From contig JAEILZ010000008.1 in the NCBI GenBank assembly GCA_018873225.1, positions 2,232,001 to 2,296,000 of the forward strand: 64,000 nt of DNA, read 5' to 3'. Of this stretch, positions 10,963 through 21,806 are shown in pieces. The notes below the pieces were generated by a model that was not told the DNA's origin, did not search any database, and was given only the letters and a program-made list of their open reading frames with translations. This stretch comes from [Phialemoniopsis] sp. UDSM-2020. Lineage: Eukaryota; Ascomycota; Sordariomycetes; Thyridiales; Thyridiaceae. The translations under genes were made by a program, and so were the position numbers. The number at the start of each line of letters is the position of its first letter. Position 1 is the first letter of the stretch.

Positions 10963-13323
10963 ATGAGTGGCGTCAAGAATCTTCGAGCTATGTTTGAGCA
11001 GAAAGGGGAGTCGAGCCCACCAGATCGCGGAAGATCGCCCGGTCCTTTACAACAACAACGCCAACGTAATTCTCTCCCCCTTCGCGCTCCGTCTGCTTCC
11101 AGCCCTTGTTTCTTCTCCAGAGACATTGATCACAATTCCTCTCTGCACCCCTCGCGCACTCAACATCACACTCTCTGCTGCCCGCTGACATCCAAAATCA
11201 AACCCGAACCACTTTTAGCCGATCTAGGAAGCTAACCGGGTCTAAAATCATTAGCAAATACGTCAGAGTCCCCCCGACCTTTGTCCAAAGTCAGAACCAA
11301 CTTCGTAGCCATCGAGAAAGACGGCCGGATGGGTCTACAGCGCGAGACAAGCACCGACTCTGTACTATCTTCGGGACGAAAACTCAGCACAGGAACCGAA
11401 GGAGAGACACCTCCAGTCTTCCCTCTAAAACCTGGCAATGTCTTTGGCGATAGGCTGGACCGGACAAAAGCATCTACCATGGATCCAATTCCACAGTCCC
11501 CCGCTAAAGAAGCCGGCGCGAGCCAGGAAGCTGCTCCGGAGAGCAAACCGGTCGAAGCGAGCAGCGTTGCCCAGACCGACACAAAGACACAGAGTGCGGC
11601 AGAGAAGGCGGATAGCACGGTTACAGGAGCATCAACTAGCAAGCTTGCTGCCAAGGACAAGGCAGAAAGCCAATCAACACCGGCCAAGGACAAAAAGGCT
11701 GGTGCAGAAGCAGGCCGAGCTCAGAACGGCACAACAGCGAAGAAAGCAGATAAGGAGGCTCCCAAAGCAGCCATCAGCAAACCTGCATCCAGGACAGTCC
11801 CGACCTCGGTCGGCACCAAGCACACGACGAAACCACCAGCAAAGTCGCCAACTGCTACCAAGACACCCACAACTCCCAAATTCCCGGCCAAGCCCGCGGA
11901 GAAGAAGGCTTCTCACCCTGAAAAGCAATCCACCCCCAAGCCTGCCTCTACTGCCACGAGGGCAACCGCTTCCACCGCTTCGAAGAAACCCCCGGCCATA
12001 GAGATATCCCCTTCTTCGACCGGTTTCGTCAAGCCCAAGCCGAAGTCGCCCACTCGGCCTGTAAGGTTACCTGCAGGCCTGACCACACATACCGCAGCCT
12101 CAGCCGGTAGGACAGGTGCAGCAGCTGCCCCTCGCCAGTCGCTTTCCCGGCAGTCGCTTTCTCGTCAGTCAGGCAGCTATGCCGTATCCCATTCCAACCG
12201 CTCCCCTAGCCGGACAAGCATCGCCTCGACCCTGTCTACTTCGGGTACCAAGAATCTGAAGAGGCAGAGCTCGACGATCAACCGGCCACGGCCGAGCCTG
12301 GGTCCGCCGCCGAAGGCACATGCCCAGGATCACCCCGTGACGCGGAAAGAAAAGGAGGTTGATGAAGGCTTCCTCGCCCGCATGATGCGGCCCACGCAAG
12401 CCTCCGCCTCGAAACATGCAGACAAAGCCCCTCACCTCCAGACGCCCCCGAGGAAAACTGCCGCGGCCCCGGTCAAGCGACCTTCAACCAGGGATGGTCA
12501 CCCCCCAGTGAAGAAGGAGGTGGCACACAAGAAGGAGGCTGCAGCCACTGCAAAGAAACCTGTAGCGAAGACGGCTGCGGTGGGTCCTTCCAAGGAGACG
12601 CAGAGCTCGGCAGCAAAGGTGATTGCGCCGGTTGCTGAGAAGGCTGCTTCGGCGGAAGAGGCCATCAAGGTCGCACAAGAGGTCGAGGGCCACATTGCCC
12701 CTTCGACTGGCCACACCACTGCCGAAGACGTGGCGCCCATTGTCGAGCAAGCTGCGACTGCTGAAGTCGCCATTAGCGTCGCCAAGGAGGCAGAGGGCGA
12801 AATTCCTCTTCCTGAGGAGCCCGCTCAAGAGACTGCGGTGCCCGAGGTTGAGGAGCCGATCCCTTCCGAAGAAGTCGCCGAAGCTCAAGAAGAGCAGTCC
12901 AACGTACTCGAAGCCGTGGCAGAAGCCAACGCCGATGAAGATGCATCAGCAGAGAGCGAGCCTAGAACTCTCACTCCCGAAGAGAAAAGTGAGTCGGGCC
13001 CGGATGCGACCGAGGAACCCGACCTGTCGTCCATCGAGGAGCAAAAAGAGGAAGTAGAGGAGACTACTCCCGCTCAGAACGAGGAGCAGCCTGCTCGAGT
13101 TGCGGTGGACAAGTTGGTCGAGGATATCGAACACCTCGATATCAATGGCAAAGCCACCGAGGTGAAGACAACGCCCGCGACGAACGGAGAGAAAACTAAG
13201 GAGGAACCGGCAGTAGAGGACAAGCTAGCGGTGGAGGAGGTGGAGAAGTCAGCAGCAAAGGAGGAAGAGAAGCAAGCGGCGACGAGTGAGGAACACAGTG
13301 ACGATGCTACGGCGGAGGTATGA
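10963..13323 (+). CDS. Large disordered Ala/Lys/Pro-rich protein, function unknown
   Basis: Two exons, 10963-11065 and 11255-13323; 723 residues. The intron (189 nt) has a GTAATT donor, a GCTAAC site at 11231 and a TTAG acceptor. The junction gives a conserved-looking stretch (ANTSESPRPLSKVRTNF with VAIEKDG after it), which supports the model. The N-terminus is MSGVKNLRAMFEQKG. The middle is rich in Ala, Lys, Pro, Ser and Thr, with a small RQSLSRQSLSRQSGS repeat. The C-terminal third is strongly acidic (runs of Glu) and contains two copies of an Ala/Glu helix-like unit 36 codons apart (12625-12702 and 12733-12807). No enzyme domain, membrane segment or signal peptide. Could be a scaffold or cytoskeleton-linked protein; I do not recognise the family. 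Confidence 0.8.
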
Positions 13324-13536
13324 CCTCGACCGCGAGAGCGAACCCAAAAATTGATGTACACTTTTTAGTAGAATACATTAATCGACACTCTGGATGCAAA
13401 ACATGTATCTGTTAACAAGACTTTACCCAGTAAACCTCCCTCTCGGCTACTATTGCATGCTCTATATCGTGTTTGTACTTGGTTCCCATTTTGCTATCTA
13501 TATCCAAACCCGCTATGCTAATCCGAAGCCAGACCG

Positions 13537-15045
13537 TTATTGCTTGGCGGTCCCGTCCCTCCTAAATAACACAACCCGCGAAGCAGTCAACAACACACTG
13601 GCTATCGTCAAGGAAGCAGCGCTGTACCCAATCATGCCCTTCCACTCGGCCTCGCGGAAGCCGCCCAGCACCGCGCCCGCGATGGGCGTGCCGGCAAGGA
13701 CCGACAAGCCGGACAGCAGGAAGAGGACGCCCATGCGCGCGCCGACGCGGCTCAGGTCCGGCGTCAGGCTCATGATGCAGTTGGGCAGGACCGACAGGAC
13801 GCCGCCCGAGAAGCCGCCGTACAGCAGCGCAAAGGCGATGAGGCCCCCCAGGCTCCGCCCGATGCCGAGCCAGGCGTACGCCAGGATGCCGCTGCAGGCC
13901 GTGCAGGCGAGCAGCGCGTTGAGGCTGCCGGCCCGGTCGGCGATGGCGTTGGGTACCAGGCGGCCGACGACGCTGCCCGCGTTGAGCAGGGTCACGAGGT
14001 ACGGCGCGAAGGTGGTGGGTTGGACGTCGTGGAGCTGCGCGTAGAGCTGGATGTAGAAGAAGGGCACGTAGAGGCCTAGGAAGGCGAAGAAGCAGGCTAG
14101 GCAGATGAGGAGGTAGGGCGGGTCGCGGAGGTCCGTGACGTTGAGAAACGGGGCCTTGTTCCGGGGCTTGCTGGTGGGCTTTTTTTCCGCCGCTGCAGTG
14201 GCGGTTGTCGTCGTCGGTGCTGGTCGTTTCGAGGGCGGTGGCGTGCGCATGCGCATAAAGACGACGGGGATGACGTTGAGCCCCAGCAGGATGAAGGCGA
14301 TGACGCGCGTGGCCCAGCCGAAGCCGACGCTCCTCTCGAGGCGCGTGAAGATGATGGGGAAGACCATGCCCACGACGGGGCTGCCGCTCGAGGCGACGCC
14401 GAGCGCGAGGGCGCGGTGCCGGCGGAAGTACTGCGATATGATGGCCGTCGACGGCAGGAAGGTCAGGCCCATGCCGATGCCGACGCAGAACCCCTGCGCC
14501 AGGAGGACCTGCCAGTACTGCGTGCACAGCGAGGTCATGAACATGCCGAGCACGACGAGGGAGAGCCCCACGCAGACGAGCAGGCGCAGGTGTCCCGCGT
14601 CGTAGAGCGGGCCCGAGACGACGCCGAGCAGCATGACGAGGGCGGCCTGGAGGGAGCCCATCCACGAGATGGCGGACGAGGTCTGCGTGGGGAGCATGAC
14701 GGTCTCGTAGTAGGTCTGGAACACGCCGTACGAGTTGACGAGGCCCCACGTGTTGATCATGATGACCCACGACCCCAGGACCTGCAGCCAGGCGTCGAGG
14801 CCGCCGTCGGGGACATCGTCGAGAGGACGGGCGGGTGGCGGCGTGGTCGTCGGCTGGGGGGCAGCTTCTAGATCCTCAGAGTCCCTGACAGAGGGTTCTG
14901 GGTCGATATCTGTCTCGCCGTTCTTGACTTTCCCACTAACACCGTCGTCTTGGCCATTGTCCGACATGAATGGTCGATTATGAGGCACGGAGCTCGCAAG
15001 CATTCGCTCGTCTCGCAACGACCTACTAACGTCGTCCTTCTCCAT
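13537..15045 (-). CDS. MFS transporter, monocarboxylate-permease type
   Basis: Single exon, 502 residues. After a polar N-terminal tail of about 80 residues (PDGGLDAWLQVLGSWVIMIN opens the first helix) there are about 12 hydrophobic segments in two halves, split near residue 270-300 by a Pro/Thr/Lys-rich cytosolic loop. PDGG before the first helix, the segment SYGVFQTYYET and the FLPSTAIISQYFRRHRALAL loop are typical of fungal MCT-like permeases (Mch family; major facilitator superfamily). The substrate cannot be read from sequence; relatives move monocarboxylates, riboflavin or unknown small molecules. The neighbour 1.5 kb upstream of its start is a divergently oriented FAD monooxygenase, so the two could serve one catabolic route, but no other pathway genes are present. 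Confidence 0.93.
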   Translation of the reverse strand: MEKDDVSRSLRDERMLASSVPHNRPFMSDNGQDDGVSGKVKNGETDIDPEPSVRDSEDLEAAPQPTTTPPPARPLDDVPDGGLDAWLQVLGSWVIMINTWGLVNSYGVFQTYYETVMLPTQTSSAISWMGSLQAALVMLLGVVSGPLYDAGHLRLLVCVGLSLVVLGMFMTSLCTQYWQVLLAQGFCVGIGMGLTFLPSTAIISQYFRRHRALALGVASSGSPVVGMVFPIIFTRLERSVGFGWATRVIAFILLGLNVIPVVFMRMRTPPPSKRPAPTTTTATAAAEKKPTSKPRNKAPFLNVTDLRDPPYLLICLACFFAFLGLYVPFFYIQLYAQLHDVQPTTFAPYLVTLLNAGSVVGRLVPNAIADRAGSLNALLACTACSGILAYAWLGIGRSLGGLIAFALLYGGFSGGVLSVLPNCIMSLTPDLSRVGARMGVLFLLSGLSVLAGTPIAGAVLGGFREAEWKGMIGYSAASLTIASVLLTASRVVLFRRDGTAKQ

Positions 15046-16561
15046 GTGTATATGAGAGCGCGGATGTCGTCACCTAGAGGTGAAGCAACATTGCGAACAT
15101 CGTCCAGCGGGAGGGCACTGGATATAAATACATCTAAGGGCCGGATATAAGGACCCTCGTCGATGACATGCAGGCGAGTGCCATTGCGTCGGTGGTAATG
15201 CAGCACTTTTCGTCCTTGCAAATGGGACAGGGGTAATAGGAAAACCCGGTGCTTGCATAACAAGCGGCGGCACCGGCAGGACGATCCCCAAAAGCTTGAG
15301 TGCGAGCCAACCCACACACCCGATTCCGAAGCGGATTTCCAATGCAAAAAGCTTCTTTCCCTCTTCCCGCACCCTTGGTTACAATGGGACGATCGACGGC
15401 GGGTCAGCACTAATTTACTGCGAGTGCCGAAAGGGCTCGGACACAATACAAGTAGAAATGCAACAAGCCCTTCGCGAAGCGTTTCCTAGTTCAGACGAAA
15501 TTCACCCGTTGGATGCGGACCGATTCGAGATCACTCAGTCATGGCCCCTTGCAGTATCCCACCACACACCACAGGATATAGAAAAGGCCTCGCTACGAGA
15601 GTGACGAATGCGTCTTTTCAACGACAGCCTGATGACCTTCGTCTTGATTTCCAATCGCCCAAGTGACCCATGAGGTACTTGAATTGGGGAAGGTGTAGAT
15701 TGCTAGTGATTATCTTGATTGAAAAAGCAGCATGGGTGGGAAGCGAGATCACTAATCATTGATGGGCGATACGTTTGGCCGGCGCTTCGATATACCAGCC
15801 ATGTGCCACCTTTACAAGATGTGTAATTACAGCATTGCGTTTCGTTAACGGGCATATCGATCGAGTTTGTCGTCGTACTGATAACCCGAATATTGGTGGA
15901 AGACGGATCCCTCACCAAAAAGTCGAGGGTTCACAAGTGCTGAATGTAGACATGCACTTGACGGGACTTCCTTGCCTCAACCGCCCATATCTCAAACCTT
16001 TGTCTCATCATAGCAATTGAGCTTGAGCCCCAGTGCCTGCCTTGCTTAACATACTTAGAGCAAGAGAAGCAGCGCCATGAACGTATCAGCCCTATGCCTT
16101 GACAATATATTTCCGTGCTCGCAGGCTTGTTGAATTACAGTGTTTTCCGTTCAAAAACCGGTGCTGCGAAACAAGGTTCTGACATCATCACTTTCACTAT
16201 CAACTACAAATAGCGATTGGGGTTGAGATTAACGGGTAGAGCAGAAGTGCTGGTGGTGTTGTCTTAGTGAAAGCTTCCTGGTGCCAAAACCCGACTAAAA
16301 TGCGAGTTCTTAGGTCTTCGGGTTTTAACAGCACATTCTCAAGCCACTGTTGGCAAGGCCTCGTCATGACTTTCAATCTTTCAAAGAATTTTTCCCAATC
16401 AGCTGGTATCAGTTTAATAAATCAGAGACACGCACGCGTAGTATTTAAGTCTTTGAGCTGCAGCGACGGCGTGTAGCTTGCTTTAATTCCACATTTATAC
16501 CAAGATCCCCCGAGACTTCACGGTCTAATTGCCCCCTATCAGAAGCAAGGATCGACGAAAT
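15046..16561. other. intergenic: divergent promoters (transporter / monooxygenase)
   Basis: 1.5 kb between two divergent starts. Short ORFs are present but none has family resemblance. May allow shared regulation of the transporter and the oxidase. Confidence 0.5.
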
Positions 16562-18226
16562 ATGTCAACATCACACGATTACCCAGTCCTTATCGTCGGC
16601 GGAGGCATAGTCGGCCTATCTGCCTCCCTATTCCTCTCCCACCAGGGCGTCAAGTCACTCCTCGTCGAGCGCCATGCGGGAACCTCCATCCACCCGCGAG
16701 CCCGCGGCGTGAACCGCCGCACGATGGAGCTCTTCCGTGAGATCGGCATCGACGAAGCCGTCCGTGAGGCAGGCGCGTCTCTATCCCACAGTATGGGCAT
16801 ATACCACGGGCACTCCCTCGCCGAGGTGGTTGAGCCCCACAAGCGCTCCAAGCCGACCGGCTCGCCGAGAATGCCGGGCGCGATGTACTTTGAGTGGCTC
16901 GGTCCCGTAGAGGGCGCCTGGGGCACACTGGACAAAGTCGAACCCGTACTTCTAGCCGCTGCGCGAGAGCGCGGGGGCGAGGTGCGCTTTCACACCGAGT
17001 GCGTCGACTTCGACCAGGACGAGAACGGCGTCACGGCTACGCTGCGGGATCGCACCACCAAGGCTGAGACCATGGTGCGTGCAGCGTACATGATTGCCGC
17101 CGACGGGGCTTCCAGTCCGATCCGACAGGAACTCAAGGTGCCCACTACCGGCGCTGGCAGGCTTGGATATCTACTCAACATCCTCTTCGAGGCAGACCTT
17201 ACCGAGCTAGTCCGGGGCCGTGAGTTCAGCTTGTGTCAGGTTGAAAGACCTGAAGTCAAGGGTCTGTTCACGTCCATCAACAACTCTGACGTGTGGGTGT
17301 TTCATCTCTCATATGACCCCACGCGGCCGGGCGACGAGACAAAAGACTTTACACCCGAGAGATGTCGAAATCTTATCAAGATTGCTCTTGGTATGCCCAA
17401 TGTCGATGTCCACATCAAGAGCATCCTCCCCTGGGAGCCAACAGTGCGGGTGGCCAAGGCGTTCCAACACGGCCGAATATTTCTCGCGGGAGACGCAGCC
17501 CATCAGATGCCTCCGTACGGAGGTCAAGGAGCGACCTCGGGCATCGCGGACGTTCACAACCTAGCGTGGAAGCTTGCAGCAGTCCTGAAACGGGAAGCAA
17601 GCAGTTCGTTATTGGCAACGTACGACACAGAACGAGTCCCTCTCGGACGACTCGTATCGGAGGAGTCAGGCGCTATGGCTGATGAGAATGGTCTGATATC
17701 GAGGTGGAAAAATCTCCCAGCCATGTGGGCCCTGATCAGGAGGATGCCCCGACTGGCAGGGTATGGGTATAGCTACTCTTCGCAGGCTGTTGATCCGAAA
17801 GATACAACGCCTTTGTGGTGGAGGGCATTCCGGATGTTGCCAAGTTTGAGTTACATCATTGGCATTGATGGCCAAGCGGGAACCCGGGCGCCGCATCTCT
17901 GGGTCTCGTTCGAAGGTCGGCGAATGTCCACACTTGATCTATTCGGCAAGGGCTTTGTGGTTTTGGCTGGCGCGGAAGGGGATGCGTGGCAGAAGGCAGC
18001 ACCTGTGGTGGCGTCTTCGTTTGGTATTGAGTTGGTGGCGTACCGTGCTGGTCCTTCAGGAGAGATATTGACGCCGCGAGGGCAATGGGAGTCGTTGGCT
18101 GGTATCACTCGGAATGGTGCGCTCCTGATCCGGCCGGATGGATTTGTGGCTTGGCGGTCATGGACGACTCCTCCCGACGTCGAGAGAAAGCTTGAAGGGG
18201 TACTCAGGACAGTCTTGTGTAGGTAG
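16562..18226 (+). CDS. FAD-dependent aromatic-type monooxygenase (phenol hydroxylase / PHBH family)
   Basis: Single exon, 554 residues from the ATG at 16562; the frame runs 11 codons further upstream but without an ATG. Adds one oxygen atom to an aromatic or polyketide-like substrate using FAD and NAD(P)H. Motifs: VLIVGGGIVGLSASLFLS near the N-terminus (GxGxxG, FAD ADP part), a DG motif (IAADGASSPIRQEL, about residue 178), and GRIFLAGDAAHQMPPYGGQG (GD motif, about residue 305) followed by a helix (GIADVHNLAWKLAAVLK). The C-terminal 150 residues form the thioredoxin-like domain usual in TfdB/PheA-type hydroxylases. Substrate unknown. It converges on YAE1, with 106 bp between the stops. Confidence 0.93.
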   Translation: MSTSHDYPVLIVGGGIVGLSASLFLSHQGVKSLLVERHAGTSIHPRARGVNRRTMELFREIGIDEAVREAGASLSHSMGIYHGHSLAEVVEPHKRSKPTGSPRMPGAMYFEWLGPVEGAWGTLDKVEPVLLAAARERGGEVRFHTECVDFDQDENGVTATLRDRTTKAETMVRAAYMIAADGASSPIRQELKVPTTGAGRLGYLLNILFEADLTELVRGREFSLCQVERPEVKGLFTSINNSDVWVFHLSYDPTRPGDETKDFTPERCRNLIKIALGMPNVDVHIKSILPWEPTVRVAKAFQHGRIFLAGDAAHQMPPYGGQGATSGIADVHNLAWKLAAVLKREASSSLLATYDTERVPLGRLVSEESGAMADENGLISRWKNLPAMWALIRRMPRLAGYGYSYSSQAVDPKDTTPLWWRAFRMLPSLSYIIGIDGQAGTRAPHLWVSFEGRRMSTLDLFGKGFVVLAGAEGDAWQKAAPVVASSFGIELVAYRAGPSGEILTPRGQWESLAGITRNGALLIRPDGFVAWRSWTTPPDVERKLEGVLRTVLCR

Positions 18227-18332
18227 AAAAAGCGAATACCAGTACATGCTTCTCAAACACCCAGGTCGCGCAATGATCTCGTCTTGCCTGGTCGATATCA
18301 ACTTGTACTACTGAGACCTCCAGGGGTGTGAA

Positions 18333-19085
18333 TCACCAGTCCAATGCAGGACGAGCTTTGGATTCAGACCCCTGTGCCTGTGCAGGTGCTTTTGTCGTGA
18401 CCTCGAGATGCGCCGCCTCATCGCCCTGCAGAACGGCACGATCGATCGCCCACTTTTGGACCTCGGTCTCGATGAGAGCGGACCATTTTCGTAGCAACGG
18501 GTGCGAGTCCGCTACGTCCGGAAAGGTGACATCCCCTTCACCACCACTTGCGACTTGGACCTCGTACTTCCAGGTACCGTCAGTGTTCCAGTAGTCAGGG
18601 CTGTAAATGTTCTTGGTATTGAGTTCCTCTCTCGCATTAGCGAGGAGGGCTGCCGGGGAGGGCTTGTCATGAGATGGCTCAGATGCAATTTCATTATTTC
18701 CAACTGCGCCGGCGATACCTTCCAGGATGCCCAAGAGCTCGCCAGCGCGCAGGCCGATGGTGGCGCCCAGACCGAATCCCTCATCAAAGCCCGCCTGCAC
18801 GCTACCCGCTTTGGCAGCAGTAATGCCATCGCGGTACCCAGCCGTCATGTGCTCCTGCTGGAGACGGGGAACGTCCGACGGGTGCAGGGCAGAGCTCCTT
18901 GTCGGAGCCGGGACTGAGCCATCGTGCGGCTCAAGCGCGGGGGACGAGGGGCCGGAACCAAATACGTCGTCCAACGGGTCGCCAACAGAGCGCTCGACAG
19001 GCTCTTCGGTCTCCCCGGCTTCGCGCGAGTAACTCATGCTGATAAAGACGTCCTCGTCGTGAGGATCAGCGCGCCGCAGAAGCAT
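18333..19085 (-). CDS. YAE1: Yae1-like Fe-S assembly adaptor
   Basis: Subunit of the Yae1-Lto1 adaptor that brings the ABC protein Rli1 (ABCE1) to the cytosolic Fe-S targeting complex, and so is needed for ribosome recycling. Single exon, 250 residues from the ATG at 19085; the open frame extends 23 codons upstream but only to a TTG. The hallmark is the deca-GX3-type stretch around residues 85-115: HMTAGYRDGITAAKAGSVQ, then GFDEGFGLGATIGLRAG, with glycines spaced by three residues. The N-terminus is acidic (DPHDEDVF), the C-terminal half holds a Trp-containing segment (SPDYWNTDGTWKYEV) common in fungal members. Assignment rests on the glycine motif and the layout. Confidence 0.85.
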   Translation of the reverse strand: MLLRRADPHDEDVFISMSYSREAGETEEPVERSVGDPLDDVFGSGPSSPALEPHDGSVPAPTRSSALHPSDVPRLQQEHMTAGYRDGITAAKAGSVQAGFDEGFGLGATIGLRAGELLGILEGIAGAVGNNEIASEPSHDKPSPAALLANAREELNTKNIYSPDYWNTDGTWKYEVQVASGGEGDVTFPDVADSHPLLRKWSALIETEVQKWAIDRAVLQGDEAAHLEVTTKAPAQAQGSESKARPALDW

Positions 19086-19839
19086 TTCGGCCGCTGCAGT
19101 GAAATTATGACGAAGATGCCGGTAATGGGTTGAGGCTACTGAGAACGCTATCAATTTTGCCCGAGGAAAAAATTAATCCACTACCTCAGCATTTACACCA
19201 CTTCTCACGCGCTCAAATCTCCACACTTACACAGATTCGCCAGCAACATATCATTGATTTGCTTATACAATTTTTCAAGCTTGTTCAATTCGAGAATTAT
19301 CAAGCCGCGACGCATCACTTTGGCTTAGCACCACCCGATGTGCCTCCTCGTTGTCCTAGACAATTCCATCAGATGGGTTTCGCCTCCGGCCTCACAAAGT
19401 AATTCCATACGACATACCTAAACTCGTAGATGACAATGCCTCACGCCTTGCTAAGAGTCGCCTTGGCAGGTTCACTTTTACCTTCAGAAGATCTGCCAAG
19501 TGCTGGATAATCCGCTTCTCCTGCTAGTCATAGGATGAGCCTAGGGTTGCGCATATGTTCCCCAATGATGAATTACCGTATCTGAAGCCCCCTTCCCGAG
19601 CTACGAGCGCGTCAATGACAATTCGTAGATATACTCTCTAATGTAGGTACTTTGAAACATGCTAGAAAGATATCGTTCATCTGGGTGTCTAACATTCCCA
19701 TATAGAAGCCCTCAAAAGGTACACAATAAAGCTTAATGACCTGCAACGGGCGAGAATCATAAATAACTCATCATAGCCTGCTACGAATTTGGGCATACAC
19801 ATCCACTACAAAATAATTATGAATTCGGTACTACAATCA
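19086..19839. other. intergenic: YAE1 promoter and 3' end of ankyrin gene
   Basis: 754 bp, AT-rich in its right half. No supported gene. Confidence 0.5.
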
Positions 19840-21806
19840 TTAAGACCCACGTGAACCTTGAGTCGTCCTATCTCGTGCCGCTGATAGCATGTTTGCAATC
19901 ATGTAGTGTTTCCAACTCCTCGCATATTCCACCACATCGGGTGCTTCATGCAAAGCAGCCCACGAGCGCCAAAGCAAACGCTCGCAGACTTGCCAGTGTC
20001 CGTGGGAGGCGGCATGATGTAGAGGTCTCAAACTCGAATTATCTCCAATATCCGGCTTCGCTTCATGAAGCATGAGAACATGGACAATAGGCCAATTGCC
20101 CTGTTTTGAAGCCCATGCAAGTGCGGTTTTCCCGTCCTTGTCGGTCTCATTTACCGGCCACCCACCGTCCAAGATCAATTGAACCATATCCAGTCTTCCG
20201 GTCTGCGCCGCGGTCACTAGCAAGGGCACTGAGCCGAGGACAGGACTGAAACACCCATCGAGTTGTTCGCGAGGAAGGCATTCGGTAAGCAATTTCGACA
20301 TCTCATAGTTACCCTGTGAAAGAGCTATATGAAGAGGGGAGAGGCCATCATCATCGACAACAGTTCGAAGTGCCTCATTTTCTGGCATCCAATGTGCCAC
20401 GACCGACTGATGGTTATTCTGGACAGCATACCAAAAAGGTGTTCGTCCCCTTTCGTCCTTCGCTCGGACTCGATAGGTCTCCTGACTCAGAAGTACGCAA
20501 GTCTGAAATTGGCCCATGGCTGAAGCGTAGTGCAGAGCAGTCCGCCTGCTGTGATCAAGCGCATCAGCATCCACACCGCTAAGCAGGAGCTTCTTTGCCG
20601 CCGAATTCAGTCCATATTCGCAGATGATATGTAGCGGTCTCGTGCCGACTCGGTTTGGCAATTCAACCAGTCTTGGAAACCTCCCGATAGCACTGCAAAG
20701 GACCATCTCCCAAGCCTCTTTTGCCCCTGCTGCTGCTTCATTCGCTTTGTCGGCCAAGGCATGAAGAATGGTCGTCCCAACGATATCACTGTAAATCCGA
20801 TGTCTTTCCACAACATCTAGATCGAAATCTCCCGGAGGTGGGAAGAACTTGGTGCTGAAGAGCATAGGACTGCTCAGATGAAGAGGTGTTGTATTTTGTG
20901 GCAGATGCGTTCTGAATAGCTTGTACCTTTCCTCGAAGCCATCGCACAGTCGAGCCCAGTGAGCGAATGTCTCGGCGTCAGCCCCTTCTCGACGCATCGT
21001 ATCTTCCAACAAGTTTCTTGCACTGCCGTAATCATCTTCTGCGCAGAGAAGGTCGACATCTGAACCAGATCTTCCGATGTCGACTCTGGGCTGGTCGACG
21101 CAAGCTTCACACAAAGATTCCATGATTAGATTGAGCATACTCCTAAAGTAAGCTATCTCGAAAGCGTTTGCTTCAGAGCCGGCGACGCCTAAATGTTGAA
21201 GACGATCACGGAGCAGGCCGACCAAGAAATCGGCGATGGTGTTCACACTATCGCCTAGAGAACCTTCGCTGGGATACCTCAGCGACCGGGTCAAGGGGTT
21301 TTTGGGATGTGTAGGTTTGGCCTCAAGGATTTGGGCCCGTTTGAATAGTTTTATAATGTTGACGGTGTCCATCCTTACGAAAACATACGTTAGAAATGAT
21401 TTACGTAGAACAAAGGCTTAGACTCACAGTATCGAGGGATTGTTTAAGAGGAGAGACTCTATTCTGGTGGAATTGGTGACAGAGCTTGGACTCCTGAGTT
21501 CAACGTTGAGTGACGGTGTGTTCGGTACATTCTCCGACTGTTTCTTGCGTGTGCTTGGAGAACATGCCAACCCCCTTTTCTCACATCTCTCGCACTTCTG
21601 AGGCCATTCACGTCCGTAACGTACGCACTGCCAAAATCGTTATACACTATTGGCAAGGTAGATTTGGATATCCAAACCTTTTGCTTATCCTTGCGGCAGA
21701 AGATACACTTTTGTGTATCCAGTTTGCCTCTAGGTTGTCGTTTCTTTGCATGGCCTGCTGCGAGAGGCTGAGCGAAGGCCAAGACTGATTCCTCGTGTTG
21801 CGACAT
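19840..21806 (-). CDS. Zn2Cys6-cluster protein with ankyrin repeats
   Basis: Three exons on the minus strand: 21806-21678, 21627-21428, 21373-19840; 620 residues. Introns are 50 and 54 nt; the second has a TTCTAAC branch site. The splice joins CIFCRKDKQK to CVRYGREWPQKCERCEKRG and LACSP, which restores a full binuclear cluster: C-x2-C-x6-C-x10-C-x2-C-x6-C, normal for fungal Zn(II)2Cys6 DNA-binding domains. A Ser/Thr/Asn linker follows, then an alpha-helical middle region and, from about residue 340, ankyrin repeats (GTRPLHIICEYGLNSAAKKL, RRTALHYASAMGQF, LSPLHIALSQGNYE, GKTALAWASKQGNW, LRPLHHAASHGHW). The third exon alone would pass for a plain ankyrin protein. Likely a nuclear regulator or signalling protein; no target is known. 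Confidence 0.85.
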
